In this document: one piece after another, positions 44,315 to 59,400 of the stretch
Layout: each line of letters starts with the position of its first letter
Numbering within the stretch: the first letter of the stretch is position 1
NCBI RefSeq assembly: GCF_006440675.2
Contig: NZ_CP083951.1
Location: forward strand, 5,861,501-5,925,500
Source of the DNA: Mesorhizobium sp. B2-8-5
GTDB lineage: Bacteria; Pseudomonadota; Alphaproteobacteria; Rhizobiales; Rhizobiaceae
Length of the DNA stretch: 64,000 bases
Direction of reading: 5' to 3'
Notes under the pieces: model-generated
What the model saw: the letters and a program-made list of their open reading frames with translations, nothing else
What the model was told of the DNA's origin: nothing
The model's database searches: none
Program-made: the position numbers and the translations under genes

Positions 44315-45142
44315 TCAACTCGGCCCTATGGCCTTTTTCAGATAGTTCATGCTGAGTTCCGCCCCTTGCTTCGGGTCAGGCCAGGCATCGAGCTCGGCGG
44401 CGATCCATCCAGAAAATCCGGTATCCTTGAGCGCATCGATGATCGGCGCCATGGCGAGATCGCCGCGGTCGAGCGGCGTGAAGGCGAAGGGATCACGCTG
44501 CCAGCCCTTGAGATGGACGTAGCTGATACGGTCCCTGAATTCGCGGATCTGCGCGGCCGGATCCCCGCCGGCGGCAGCCAGATGCGCAGTGTCCGGACAA
44601 AAATCGATCGCGGTGTGCCTGAAGACCTCGCGGACTTCATCGGGCCCCTCGACAATCGTCGACAGGTGCGGGTGATAGTGCGCGCGCAAGCCCGCTTTGG
44701 CCGCGATGTCGACGACCTTGTCCAGCGCCGCGCCGAGGCGCTTGAAATCGTCCTGCTGGCGGCCGCTCGCACGCTTGGCGCCACCACCGACCACAAGGTG
44801 CGCGGCGCCCAGTTCCGCGGCGGCACCCGCCACACGTTCTATGCGCGCCAGTTCCTCGCCCAGGATATCGTCGAAAATGAAGTTGGCGCCTGAATAGCCG
44901 GCAACGAGCACGACGCCAGACTGCTTCAACGCTTCGCGCAACTCGCCATAGCGGCCTTCATAGTCCAGAAGATTGCCGTCGAAGAGTTCGGTGCCCGCAT
45001 ATCCGGCCGCGCCAATGTCGTGGATCGCCTGCTCCATATCGCCGAAAGTGCGATAGGTCAGCTGAGTAATCGACGTCACACCGACGGCATTGCCGCCAAG
45101 CGCGCCCCAGCAATTCGCGTGATAGGCCAGCTTCACCTGCAT
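44315..45142 (-). CDS. Sugar phosphate isomerase/epimerase (xylose isomerase-like TIM barrel)
   Basis: A 275-aa AP-endonuclease-2/xylose-isomerase-like TIM barrel. Metal-site residues fit HYHPHLSTIVE, DFCPDTAHL, YVHLKGW and the C-terminal GWIAAELDAWP. Close relatives include inosose dehydratase (IolE) and 3-keto-sugar isomerases. The start at 45142 (MQVKLAYHANCWG) follows GGAGG. It is the first gene of the transport operon, divergent from the ROK regulator, and probably works with the Gfo/Idh dehydrogenase on a keto-polyol. Confidence 0.87.
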   Translation of the reverse strand: MQVKLAYHANCWGALGGNAVGVTSITQLTYRTFGDMEQAIHDIGAAGYAGTELFDGNLLDYEGRYGELREALKQSGVVLVAGYSGANFIFDDILGEELARIERVAGAAAELGAAHLVVGGGAKRASGRQQDDFKRLGAALDKVVDIAAKAGLRAHYHPHLSTIVEGPDEVREVFRHTAIDFCPDTAHLAAAGGDPAAQIREFRDRISYVHLKGWQRDPFAFTPLDRGDLAMAPIIDALKDTGFSGWIAAELDAWPDPKQGAELSMNYLKKAIGPS

Positions 45143-45271
45143 GTATGTTTCCTCCTGCGCAGCCGGAAGCTCAGGTCGCCTTGCCGCGGCCAGACCCGAC
45201 TTCAAGTCGGCTCTCCTCCAACTCGACCCGAACTTATGCGCGCAGTTTCGCCGCCGTCAATCATTAAAATG

Positions 45272-45291
45272 CAAAAGCTGGCGTACTTTTG
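45272..45291. promoter_or_regulatory. Candidate ROK-regulator operator
   Basis: A perfect inverted repeat CAAAAG (45272-45277), 8 nt, CTTTTG (45286-45291) lies in the 186-bp spacer between the divergent isomerase and ROK genes, within an AT-rich segment. Half sites rich in A/T with 8-nt spacing suit NagC/XylR-type ROK repressors. Confidence 0.45.
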
Positions 45292-45328
45292 TTGAAAAAC
45301 AGCAGAAGTTAATGCTTGATCCGTAAAT

Positions 45329-46753
45329 GTGTGCGCGCTACCCATGCCGAGCGGGACGACTGGCCAGAAGCTCGAGATGAGGCGCGACAAGGGTATGGAC
45401 GAGGGCGGCACGGCGGCCGGAGACATTGCCAAGCCGCGGCGCACCGCAGGCCGGCCACGCGCCAGCGAATCCGCACATGGAAGCCTGGCCATGCTTCTCA
45501 ATCTTGTGCGGACAGGGGCAGCGACGACCCGCCAGGGGCTGGAGAACCAATCGGAACTTGGGCGAGCTGTCGTTGCCGACCGTCTGGCTACATTGCTTCG
45601 GCTCGGGCTGATCGAGGAAGGCGAGCTTGGGCCGGCCATTGGCGGTCGGGCACCTCGCCATGTCCGCTTCCGGCCGCGTGTGGGAATGATCCTGGTCGCC
45701 GTGCTGGATCATTCGTCGCTTGCAGTTGGCGTATCCGATCTCTCTGGAGGTCTGCTGGCGGAGCATCATGAGGCTGTCGAGCTCGCGGCGGGACCGGAAC
45801 CGGTGGTCCAGCGGCTGGCAACGCTATTTGCCTGGATGCTGGAGGAGCATGGCAGCGAGGCTGCCATCTGGGGCGTTGGACTGGCGGTGCCGGGAGCTGT
45901 CGAGAAATCGGATGGCCAGCGGCTCTTCGCCCCGGCGCTGAACGCGTTCCAGAACTGGGACGGTTTTCCGTTTGTCGAGCAGCTGGCCACCGCGGTCGGC
46001 GCGCCCGTGTGGGTGCGGAGCGGCGTTCAGACGATGACCATGGGCGAGCTGAAATCCGGCAGCGGCATCGGCCTGACAGATATGATTTTCGTCAAGCTTG
46101 GACGCTCGATCGGCGCCGGCGTGATATCGGAAGGCGTGCTGCATAGGGGCGCGCAGGGCGCAGCGGGCATGATAGGCCATACATTCATCGAGGGCGGAAC
46201 CCTCGAGAGCGTCGCGGGCAGCGAAGTGCTGGGACGCGAGGCGCGTCTGGCCGCCGAAAGCGGACGCAGCGCATATCTTGCCGAAGTGCTGGCGCGTGCA
46301 GGCGATGTCACCGTCACCGATGCCGGCCACGGCGCCCAGCTGGGTGATACGTTTTGCATCGATCTTCTGGGGCGCTGCGGCCGCGCCGTTGGCGAGGTCC
46401 TGGCGCCCCTTGCCAATCTTCTCAACCCATCGTTGATAGCGCTCGGCGGCAACGTGGCAGAGACCGGGGATATCCTGCTGGCGGCGGTGCGCGAGGCGGT
46501 CTATCGCCAGGCGCATCCGGTCGTCACCCGCGACCTGCGCATCGTGCGCTCGCAGATGGGCGGATCGGCCGGGCTGGTCGGCGCCGCGCAGGTTGTAGCG
46601 GAATCGCTGTTCGATGCGCGTTTCCTTCAGGGCTGGATCACGCTTGGTTCGCCGCGCGAGCATCCCGAATTCAAAGAATTCCTCGCGCAGGCTTCAGCCG
46701 AAAGCAGCAACCGGCCAGTCAGACCCAGACCGCCGGCAGGGATGCCGGCCTAG
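45329..46753 (+). CDS. ROK-family transcriptional regulator
   Basis: A 474-aa (or slightly shorter) ROK repressor. An N-terminal winged HTH (about residues 50-95, including GAATTRQGLENQSELGRAVV) is followed by a sugar-kinase-like domain with GVGLAVPGAVE and GAGVISEGVLHRGAQGAAG. The usual ROK zinc motif CxCGxxGC is not seen; the region after GHTFIEGGT reads LESVAGSEVLG. Several starts are possible (45329, 45377, 45395). It is divergent from the transport operon, which it probably represses until sugar binds. The next gene encodes the signal-less binding protein. Confidence 0.87.
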   Translation: MCALPMPSGTTGQKLEMRRDKGMDEGGTAAGDIAKPRRTAGRPRASESAHGSLAMLLNLVRTGAATTRQGLENQSELGRAVVADRLATLLRLGLIEEGELGPAIGGRAPRHVRFRPRVGMILVAVLDHSSLAVGVSDLSGGLLAEHHEAVELAAGPEPVVQRLATLFAWMLEEHGSEAAIWGVGLAVPGAVEKSDGQRLFAPALNAFQNWDGFPFVEQLATAVGAPVWVRSGVQTMTMGELKSGSGIGLTDMIFVKLGRSIGAGVISEGVLHRGAQGAAGMIGHTFIEGGTLESVAGSEVLGREARLAAESGRSAYLAEVLARAGDVTVTDAGHGAQLGDTFCIDLLGRCGRAVGEVLAPLANLLNPSLIALGGNVAETGDILLAAVREAVYRQAHPVVTRDLRIVRSQMGGSAGLVGAAQVVAESLFDARFLQGWITLGSPREHPEFKEFLAQASAESSNRPVRPRPPAGMPA

Positions 46754-46800
46754 CATTTGCCAATCGACTCAATGCCGCGACAATCCGGGGAGGTTAGAAA

Positions 46801-47808
46801 ATGGCGATCACGGGCCTTGGGCCGCATGGCGAAAGAGCGGTTCCCGCCGATCAGGTCGGATTGTCGGAGGCCGACGCCGATGCCGCCCGCAGCCGGCGTT
46901 TCGCGGTAGCCGTCGTTCTGCACACCACAATGAGCGACTGGGCAAAGGAGGAACTGGCCGGGATGGTCACGACACTTGGCCGCTATGGCGCCGCGGTGGT
47001 CGAGGTCATCGATTGCGCCTTCGACGTCGACAGGCAGATTTCCGAATTGCTGCGCCTTGCCGGTGAACCGGTCGACGCGGTGGTTTCGATTCCCATCGGC
47101 AGCAGCCGGGCCGCCGATGCGCATCGCGCCATAGCCGGCGCGGGAAAAAAGCTTGTCCTGCTCGACAATGCTCCGACCGGCATGCTTCCCGGAAAGGACT
47201 ATGTCAGCGTCATTTCCACCGACAATTTCGGTCTCGGGCAAATCAGCGCGGAACTGCTTGCGCCGCATGTGCCTCAAGGCGGCAAGGTCGGCGTTCTGGC
47301 CTACGGCGTGGATTTCTTCGCCACCCATGAGCGCGAGATCGCTTTCCGCAAATGGATGGCGGCCCGGCGGCCGGACCTTGCCGTCGTGCGCGGCAAGTTC
47401 GCCGATGTGACGCAGGCGCGAACCGCGACCGCGGCCCTGCTGCAGGATAATCCCGATCTTTCCGGGCTGTTTGCCGTATGGGACGTGCCTGCAATGGGCG
47501 CCGCCGCGGCGATCCGAGAATCCGGGAAGACGATACCGATAACCACCGTGGACCTTGGCAACGAGGTAGCGACCGACCTTGCCAATGGCGGCCTGATAAA
47601 AGGAATTGCCGCCCAGTTGCCTTACGACCAGGGGAGCGCTGCCGGCGTCGCCACCATCCTTGGGCTGCTGGAACGCCGGCCTCCGCCGTGGATCGCGCTT
47701 CCCGGGCTGAGCGTGACAGCCGCCAATGTGGTGGAAGCCTATCAGGTCGTGTGGCGTGCTCCGGCCCCCGCCGGCCTGCTCAGAGCTCGCAGGCTTCGAA
47801 GCGATTGA
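46801..47808 (+). CDS. Signal-less periplasmic-binding-protein-like sensor
   Basis: A 335-aa PBP type 1-fold protein that is a clear paralogue of the binding protein at 43153-44274. Shared segments include VVLHTTMSDWAKEEL / IVMHYGGNDWSRAQI, VVSIPIGSSRAADAHRA, KDYVSVISTDNFG, FAVWDVPAMGAAAA and a common C-terminal QLPYDQG. It begins MAITGLGPHGERAVPADQ with no signal peptide and no DNA-binding domain, so it should stay in the cytoplasm. It follows the ROK gene by 47 bp on the same strand. It may sense the imported sugar in the cytoplasm; this is inference. Confidence 0.85.
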   Translation: MAITGLGPHGERAVPADQVGLSEADADAARSRRFAVAVVLHTTMSDWAKEELAGMVTTLGRYGAAVVEVIDCAFDVDRQISELLRLAGEPVDAVVSIPIGSSRAADAHRAIAGAGKKLVLLDNAPTGMLPGKDYVSVISTDNFGLGQISAELLAPHVPQGGKVGVLAYGVDFFATHEREIAFRKWMAARRPDLAVVRGKFADVTQARTATAALLQDNPDLSGLFAVWDVPAMGAAAAIRESGKTIPITTVDLGNEVATDLANGGLIKGIAAQLPYDQGSAAGVATILGLLERRPPPWIALPGLSVTAANVVEAYQVVWRAPAPAGLLRARRLRSD

Positions 47809-48083
47809 ACCGGGCAGGCGCAACGACCTGCCTTTGCTTCATTCCGAGAGTCCCGTCGTTACCCGGTCTGTGGAAGCTACTTGCCCGACTGCGAAGCGTT
47901 GCCCTGACCCAAACAGGATGATGAGCCAAAGGCCAGTAACCGCAACGGCCAGTCGCGGCAAGGTGCCTGTCAGGTGCATGCACAGCGTGGGAGACCGCCC
48001 ATTCATCCGCAGATGGCCGTCTGCACCCAGCCTTAGGCCAGAATGGCGCTGCTGCCGTTGCTTTGCAGTCAGGCATATCGCCG
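47809..48083. other. Spacer with no recognisable feature
   Basis: These 275 bp lie between two convergent genes. I see no convincing gene, terminator with T-run or repeat. Confidence 0.5.
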
Positions 48084-49799
48084 CTATGTCTCGGCAAGCT
48101 CCTCGGCGGCTTCTTGGACGCCGTGCGCAGCCGCTCGCTCCAGCCAAATGCGGGCGGCGGCGGAGTCATGCTCGTCGGCAATGCCCGTGGAGAGATAGCG
48201 GCCAAGCATGAGTTGGGCATGCCCATGGCCTCTTTCAGCGGCGGCTTCGAACCATTTCTGCGCAGCTTTGTGGTCGAGTGACAGGCCTTGCCCGGCCTCG
48301 TAAAGTGCCCCGATCGCGAACATCGCCCCAGCATGGCCTGTAGCCGCGGCTTGCTTGAAAAGGTGTGCGGCGGTCACGAAAGAGCGTTCCCCGCCACGGC
48401 CACTGTAAAGCATTTCGGCGAGAGCCACCTGCGCGTCCACTATGCCTGCCTTGGCAGCCCGCTCAAACCAGATGCGGGCCTGCCTCTGGTCAGCGACCAT
48501 GCCTCGTCCATCCTGAAGCATGCGGGCATACATGTATTGCGCCTCGGCCACGCCTTCCGCTGCGCGCGCCATCCAATGCGCAGCCCGCTCCTGGTCCTTA
48601 CCCACACCAATACCTTCTGCGAAACAGAGACCAAGATTGAACGCCGCAACCAGATCACCCGATGACGCGGTTGCCCCAAACCATCCAGCGACGCTGATAC
48701 CATCATCCGGTTCGCCTGCTCCTTCAAGAACAAGGTTCGCGAGATCAACCTGGGATTCACGATTGCCTCTGGCTGCGGCGGCACGCAGCAATCGCGTTCC
48801 TTCTTCGGCGTCCTGAGCTACGCCATTGCCCGAGAGATAGAGCGAAGCCAAGGCGCGGGCAGCCGGCTGGTGGCCCCCATCTGCCGCCCGCCGATACCAC
48901 GTCGCGGCCTCTGCATAGTCTCGCAGACCTCCCCCCGAGTACAGTTCGCCAACGCGATAGGCGGCGTCGACATTTCCCGCCAGCGCGGCGCGACGCATCC
49001 AGGCCTCGCCGGCGACGGCGTCCCGATCCGCCAAGCCACCCTCGATCAGCGCAAGCCCCAGCCGAAACTGGGCAGATGCGAGTCCCCGTTCAGCGGCATC
49101 CTGATAGAGCTTCTGAGCTGCCTCGAGATCGACGGGCACGCCCATTCCGTGCTCGGTGAGGATGGCAAGCAGGTAGATGGCCGTCGGCAGGCCGGCATCC
49201 GCCGCGCGCCGAACCTCTGCGGCAATCCTGCTTCTTTGGTCCGGTTGCCTCAGCCGGACCAAGGAAAGGGCAAGGCCGAGGCATCCTTCCGGGCAGCCGG
49301 CCGCCGCGGACTTCTCGTACCAGCCATGCGCGGCATCGAGATCGCGCATCGCGTCCGGGCCTTTGCTTAGGATGTAGCCTAGCAGGGCCTGCCCTGTTGC
49401 GGAGCCGGACTCGGCGGCTTTTCGCGCGAGGTCGAGCGCTGCCGCGAAGTCTGGCTCTCGCAAGGAATTTCGATCGAACAAACCTTCCGAACCGGCGTCG
49501 GCTTCCTGTCCCGCAACCCCCGCTACGCACAATGCGGCAAGCAGCGCCTGCGCGTCTGGACTGCCGCGATCGGCTGCTCGCCGCAGCCAACGTGCCCCTT
49601 CCGAGTGGCTGGGTGGCACGCCAGTGCCTTCCAAATAGCAGCGGCCGACCCGGTATTGCGCTTCCACGATGCCCGCGCGTGCCGCTATACCCATCAGCGC
49701 AAAGGATTCCGCAGGCTTCCCGCTGTCGGAAAGTTGGAGCGCCCGGCGAAAAGCCAGGGCGGGATGGATGCGTCCAGTCAGGCGGTCGAGCATAGCCAT
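48084..49799 (-). CDS. Sel1-like repeat protein
   Basis: A 571-aa protein made almost entirely of Sel1-type (SLR) helical repeats of about 36 residues, at least twelve of them. Examples are EAQYRVGRCYLEGTGVPPSH, ASAQFRLGLALIEGG and AGAMFAIGALYEAGQGLSLD. No signal peptide or transmembrane helix is seen. Sel1 proteins are scaffolds for protein-protein contact. The start at 49799 (MAMLDRLTGR) lies 1 bp after the HlyD stop, with GGGAG seven bases upstream, so it belongs to the secretion operon. It may help assemble or regulate secretion of the collagen-like protein; this is inference from position. Confidence 0.87.
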   Translation of the reverse strand: MAMLDRLTGRIHPALAFRRALQLSDSGKPAESFALMGIAARAGIVEAQYRVGRCYLEGTGVPPSHSEGARWLRRAADRGSPDAQALLAALCVAGVAGQEADAGSEGLFDRNSLREPDFAAALDLARKAAESGSATGQALLGYILSKGPDAMRDLDAAHGWYEKSAAAGCPEGCLGLALSLVRLRQPDQRSRIAAEVRRAADAGLPTAIYLLAILTEHGMGVPVDLEAAQKLYQDAAERGLASAQFRLGLALIEGGLADRDAVAGEAWMRRAALAGNVDAAYRVGELYSGGGLRDYAEAATWYRRAADGGHQPAARALASLYLSGNGVAQDAEEGTRLLRAAAARGNRESQVDLANLVLEGAGEPDDGISVAGWFGATASSGDLVAAFNLGLCFAEGIGVGKDQERAAHWMARAAEGVAEAQYMYARMLQDGRGMVADQRQARIWFERAAKAGIVDAQVALAEMLYSGRGGERSFVTAAHLFKQAAATGHAGAMFAIGALYEAGQGLSLDHKAAQKWFEAAAERGHGHAQLMLGRYLSTGIADEHDSAAARIWLERAAAHGVQEAAEELAET

Positions 49800-49800
49800 C

Positions 49801-51219
49801 CTATGGCTCCCGCATCGCTTCCTGTCCGATCGGCAACATGGCGCCAAGCATGTATTTGAGCACTGTGCGGCGACCGACCTTGACGTCAGCGGTGACAGGC
49901 ATGCCGGGGCTGATCGCGAAACCGGCGGGCAACCCATGAAGAGCGACATCGTCGATGGATATCTGGGTGCGATAGAACTGGTCGGCATCCGAAGGAAGCA
50001 TGGCCAGTGAACTGTTTGGATCGCGCGCCTGTTCTCTGGCCGAAAACGAATCCGGGCTGACCGCTCGAACCGTGCCATGCGCCAGGCCATACTGTGAATA
50101 GGCGAAGGTGTCGAACTTGATAGCCACGGGATCGCCTACATGAACGAAGCCACTGCTACGGCCGATAATATTGGTCTCAACCTCGAGCACTGCATCGGCG
50201 GGAACCAGCGTGATGAAGCGTTCGCCAGACTGCAAGACGGAGCCGACGGAGACCTTGGCTACTGATTGAACCGTCGCGTCGGCCTCGCTCCTTAGTTCCA
50301 CCAGTTGCTTGCGAAGCTTCGCCTTGTTTAGAAGCTCGCGAGCATCCGACATGCGTGAATTGGCTTCCGAAAGGCTCTGCGAGACCTCGGCGCGCCAGCT
50401 CTGAATGTAACCGTCTCGGTCGGCCGCGGCAGCGGCCTGCTGGCGCTTGGCGGCTTCTGTCGTCTGCTCGGCGTTGCTCAGCGAACGCGACATTTCCGCC
50501 GAATTGTCCTCAGCTAAAAGCGTGTTGAGACGGCTTCCAACCTGCCTTTCTTCGAGTTGCTGACGCATCTTTTCGATCGACGCCGCAACTGCGAGCCGCT
50601 GCCGATACCCCTCGGCGTCGGACTGCGAGCGCGAGATGACGGAACTCAGTTCGTCACGCTGCCGGTCGAAGCTTTCAAGCTTTGCGTCGTAGACCGCCTT
50701 GCGACGTTCGTAGATCGAGGCCTGCAGCGTCCAGCTTGGGTCCAGTCCATCGTAGTTGAAGGGCTTGTCATCGACCTCCGCCTTCAGGCGCGCTACTTCG
50801 GCTTCAAGCGTCGTGACCTGGGTCGCCAGCGCCGTGAGATCGGCCGAGGCGAAGGTGGCATCGAGCCTGGCCAGCAGTTGGCCGGCCTTCACACGCTGTC
50901 CTTCGCGCACCTCGATCGACCGAACAATCGCCGTCTCCAGTGGCTGGACGATGATGTTGGGCGATTGCGAGACCACGAGCCCCCTCGTCGTGACGACCTG
51001 ATCGACCGGTATCAGCGCGGCAAGCGCGATCAGCGCAACAACCATGCTGGTGATGATCCACACGACGCTGCGTGCCACCCACGGAATTGGCGCATTGGCG
51101 ACCGCCGTCGACGGCCACTGGAATTCGAGAATGGCAGGAACCGTCGGATCGTTGGCCTCTCGCCGGCGCCGGGGAACTGGAAGGGTGGAATGGGTGGTGC
51201 TGCTCATGGCCGGTCTCAC
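49801..51219 (-). CDS. Type I secretion membrane-fusion (HlyD-family) protein
   Basis: A 472-aa periplasmic adaptor. One N-terminal transmembrane helix (about residues 49-70, WIITSMVVALIALAALIPVD) is followed by a biotinyl-lipoyl half (VVSQSPNIIVQPLETAIVRS). A long coiled-coil hairpin spans about residues 110-320. The second lipoyl half and beta-barrel follow with TLVPADAVLEVETNIIGRSS. It bridges the inner-membrane ABC exporter to a TolC-type outer-membrane channel, which is not encoded here. The GTG start at 51219 overlaps the ABC gene stop (GTGA); ATG 51207 is the alternative. Confidence 0.88.
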   Translation of the reverse strand: MRPAMSSTTHSTLPVPRRRREANDPTVPAILEFQWPSTAVANAPIPWVARSVVWIITSMVVALIALAALIPVDQVVTTRGLVVSQSPNIIVQPLETAIVRSIEVREGQRVKAGQLLARLDATFASADLTALATQVTTLEAEVARLKAEVDDKPFNYDGLDPSWTLQASIYERRKAVYDAKLESFDRQRDELSSVISRSQSDAEGYRQRLAVAASIEKMRQQLEERQVGSRLNTLLAEDNSAEMSRSLSNAEQTTEAAKRQQAAAAADRDGYIQSWRAEVSQSLSEANSRMSDARELLNKAKLRKQLVELRSEADATVQSVAKVSVGSVLQSGERFITLVPADAVLEVETNIIGRSSGFVHVGDPVAIKFDTFAYSQYGLAHGTVRAVSPDSFSAREQARDPNSSLAMLPSDADQFYRTQISIDDVALHGLPAGFAISPGMPVTADVKVGRRTVLKYMLGAMLPIGQEAMREP

Positions 51220-53522
51220 ACAGGGCGAGGCGGCACGGCCGCCAGACGGCTATGGCGGCCGTCAAGATGCCGGTTCTGCTGGAGCCAGAGCTGGCGGTAG
51301 ACACCGCACCGCTCCAGGAGCACCGAGTGAGGGGCGACATCGAGAACCTTACCCTGGTCCATGACCAGGATCTGGTCGCATTCAGTGAGCGAGGCGAGCC
51401 GGTGCGAAACGATGATCATGGTACGCCCGCTGGCGATACGAATGAGATTGGCGCTGACCACCGCTTCGCTCTCCGGATCGAGCGCGCTCGTCGCTTCGTC
51501 GAGTATGAGGATGGTCGGGTCGTGAATGAGCGCGCGGGCGATTGCCAGCCGCTGCTTCTGACCGCCGGAGAGATTGGGCGAACCTTCCTCGATATAGGTG
51601 TCGTAGCCGTTTGGCATGCGTTCGATGAACTCGGCAGCACCTGCCAAGTGGGCGGCACGCATGGCGTCGGAAAGCGTCAAGCCAGGACGTCCCGCGATGA
51701 TGTTGTCCCTGATCGAGCCGCGGAACAAGAAATTGTCTTGAAGGACGACACCCAGACCCTGGCGAAGATGACGAAGGTTGATTTCCTTGAGATCGACTCC
51801 ATCCAGCTTGAGGAACCCGCTATAGTCGCGATTGATACCCTGCAACAGGCGCGCGATCGTCGATTTTCCTGATCCGCTGCGTCCGACGACCCCGAACATC
51901 GTGCCGGCCGGGACATCGAAGCTGACCCTGTCGAGTGCCGGTGTCTTGGTGCCGATGTAACTGAAGGTCAGATCGCTGAACTTGATCTCGCCGACGAGCT
52001 TCGGCCGCAAGCCGGCGGAATTGGAGCTGCTTTCCAACGGGCGGTTGAGAACCCCAGCTGCCTCGCCAATCGCCGCGCCGACCTCCTCATAATCCTCGAC
52101 CAGCCGCGCTAGACCGACCAGCGGCTGCGCGACGCGCTGCGCGATCATCATGAAGGCAAACAGGCTGCCGACCATATAGCCCGACCGGTCGTTCATCGCG
52201 AGATAGGCGCCGATCAGCATGGTGCCGAGGACCATCGCGCGCTCGATCGGCGTGACGAGAGTTTGCGGCCAGTTGGCCAGTTGCCCGAAGGCAAGACGCG
52301 CCTTGCCCGCGTCGGCCACCCGTTCGTCCCACAGCGCCTTGCGTTGCGGCTCCAGCCCGAGCGCCTTGACGGTCTTGATGCCGACGACAGTCTCGCCGAG
52401 CGCGGCCGCCTTCCAGGTCTCGGCGTCGACCACGTTCTGATAGCGTCGGCGCAGCGGCGCAAGGAAGGCGAAGATAATCGCCATGATCACGACCGCGCAG
52501 GCGAGCACCATCCAGGCGAGCGTGGCGTTGATGTAGAACATGACCGGGATCAGGACGCAGAGCGTGATCAGATCCAGGAATGTGCTGAGGAGCTTTCCGG
52601 TCAGGAACTCGCGGATGCGATAGACTTGGGCGAGATGGTACATCGTCTCGCCAGCCGGGTGCCGCTCGAAATAGTCGAGCGGCAGGCGCAACAACCTGCT
52701 GAAGACATGCAGATTGAGCTTGGTGTCCAGGCGCGCACCGACGACATTAATGATCAGTCGTCGAGCGTGACCGAGCAGCGTCTCGTAAAGGAAGACGACG
52801 GCGATGACCGCTGAGAGAAGCACCAGAGTGGGGATACTGCTGAACTGCAGCACCTTGTTGACGACCGTCATGACGATGAGGGGCGGCAGAATCGCTAGAA
52901 TACTCAGCGTGAACGAAGCGATGCCAATGTCCCGCAGCGGCCGGCTCTCGAGCCGCACCAAATCGATAAGCCAGCCGAAGGTGAAGGGCGCATCCGCCGC
53001 GATATAAGACCTCGCTGCCCGCAAAAGGACGGCCTCGCCCGACCATACCTGCAGCAGGCGGAGCTCATCGATGGCAACAGCTTCCGCGTCATCCGGCGCA
53101 TCGACGCTCTTGAGGAAAACGACATTGCGTTCGGCGCTAGCCCCGGTAAGGAGGCCGGCGCCGCCATCGGTGAAAAGCAAGACGATCGGCCCTGCGTGTT
53201 CGAAGCGCAACAGATGCGACCAGCGGATACGTAGCGCGCGCGACCACATGCCGGCGTTCTGTGCCCACTGGGAGAGATCGGAAGCACTTGGAACCGGACC
53301 GGCGATTGCCGCCCTGAATTCGTTCGGATCGAGATCGACTCCGTGATAGCGGGCGACCTGCAGCATCGCCTTGATGCGCGGCCCTGTCCGATCGAACGCC
53401 GCGGGGCCGCCAGGAACCCATTCCGCTGCGCCCTCGCTCCGACCTTTGCCGGTCATGTCCACTTCGACATCGTCACGGATCGGGACAGGCAGGACTTCGG
53501 AGTTTCGAGGCACGCTCACCAT
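51216..53522 (-). CDS. Type I secretion ABC exporter with C39-like domain
   Basis: A 768-aa ABC exporter of the HlyB type. The N-terminal part (about residues 45-170) resembles a C39 peptidase domain, but the catalytic Cys is absent (IKAMLQVARYHG where an active protease has Cys). It should therefore be a substrate-binding C39-like domain. Membrane helices begin near residue 200. The ATPase domain has Walker A GRSGSGKSTIARL, signature NLSGGQKQRLAIARA, Walker B ILILDEATSALD and switch His in VSHRLAS. The start at 53522 follows GGGGAG. It is downstream of the collagen-like gene on the same strand and overlaps the HlyD gene, so the collagen-like protein is the likely substrate. Confidence 0.9.
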   Translation of the reverse strand: MVSVPRNSEVLPVPIRDDVEVDMTGKGRSEGAAEWVPGGPAAFDRTGPRIKAMLQVARYHGVDLDPNEFRAAIAGPVPSASDLSQWAQNAGMWSRALRIRWSHLLRFEHAGPIVLLFTDGGAGLLTGASAERNVVFLKSVDAPDDAEAVAIDELRLLQVWSGEAVLLRAARSYIAADAPFTFGWLIDLVRLESRPLRDIGIASFTLSILAILPPLIVMTVVNKVLQFSSIPTLVLLSAVIAVVFLYETLLGHARRLIINVVGARLDTKLNLHVFSRLLRLPLDYFERHPAGETMYHLAQVYRIREFLTGKLLSTFLDLITLCVLIPVMFYINATLAWMVLACAVVIMAIIFAFLAPLRRRYQNVVDAETWKAAALGETVVGIKTVKALGLEPQRKALWDERVADAGKARLAFGQLANWPQTLVTPIERAMVLGTMLIGAYLAMNDRSGYMVGSLFAFMMIAQRVAQPLVGLARLVEDYEEVGAAIGEAAGVLNRPLESSSNSAGLRPKLVGEIKFSDLTFSYIGTKTPALDRVSFDVPAGTMFGVVGRSGSGKSTIARLLQGINRDYSGFLKLDGVDLKEINLRHLRQGLGVVLQDNFLFRGSIRDNIIAGRPGLTLSDAMRAAHLAGAAEFIERMPNGYDTYIEEGSPNLSGGQKQRLAIARALIHDPTILILDEATSALDPESEAVVSANLIRIASGRTMIIVSHRLASLTECDQILVMDQGKVLDVAPHSVLLERCGVYRQLWLQQNRHLDGRHSRLAAVPPRPV

Positions 53523-53710
53523 AAGCTCCCCTTGCGGTCTAAAAGCGAGGGTTCGGGGGTGTTCCCCGCACACCGCCCCAATCCGGAAAGTCGGCAACAT
53601 CCATCATAGACCGAACCGCCCCGCGGTGCGAGCTCGTTGCCGGCGTCCAAGACGTGGCTACGCGGACCCCGCGTTTCCGCAAGGCCCGCGCGCATTGTTT
53701 TGACCAACAC
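53523..53710 (-). other. Spacer between collagen-like gene and exporter genes
   Basis: 188 bp with GC-rich stem-forming stretches, for example GGTTCGGGGGTGTTCCCCGC near 53551. Such stems may partly end transcription after the long collagen-like mRNA, lowering exporter expression, or protect its 3' end. No gene is seen. Confidence 0.4.
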
Positions 53711-59332
<5,622 letters not shown>

Positions 59333-59400
59333 TCAATTCAAGGGAAAACCGCTCAACCGGCTTGACCGGCGAGCGGCACGAACCAGACATTTGGCAGCGG

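Noticed and set aside
47809..48083. Small RNA or tRNA gene in the spacer
   Set aside because: No cloverleaf, promoter-terminator pair or conserved structure could be made out by eye.
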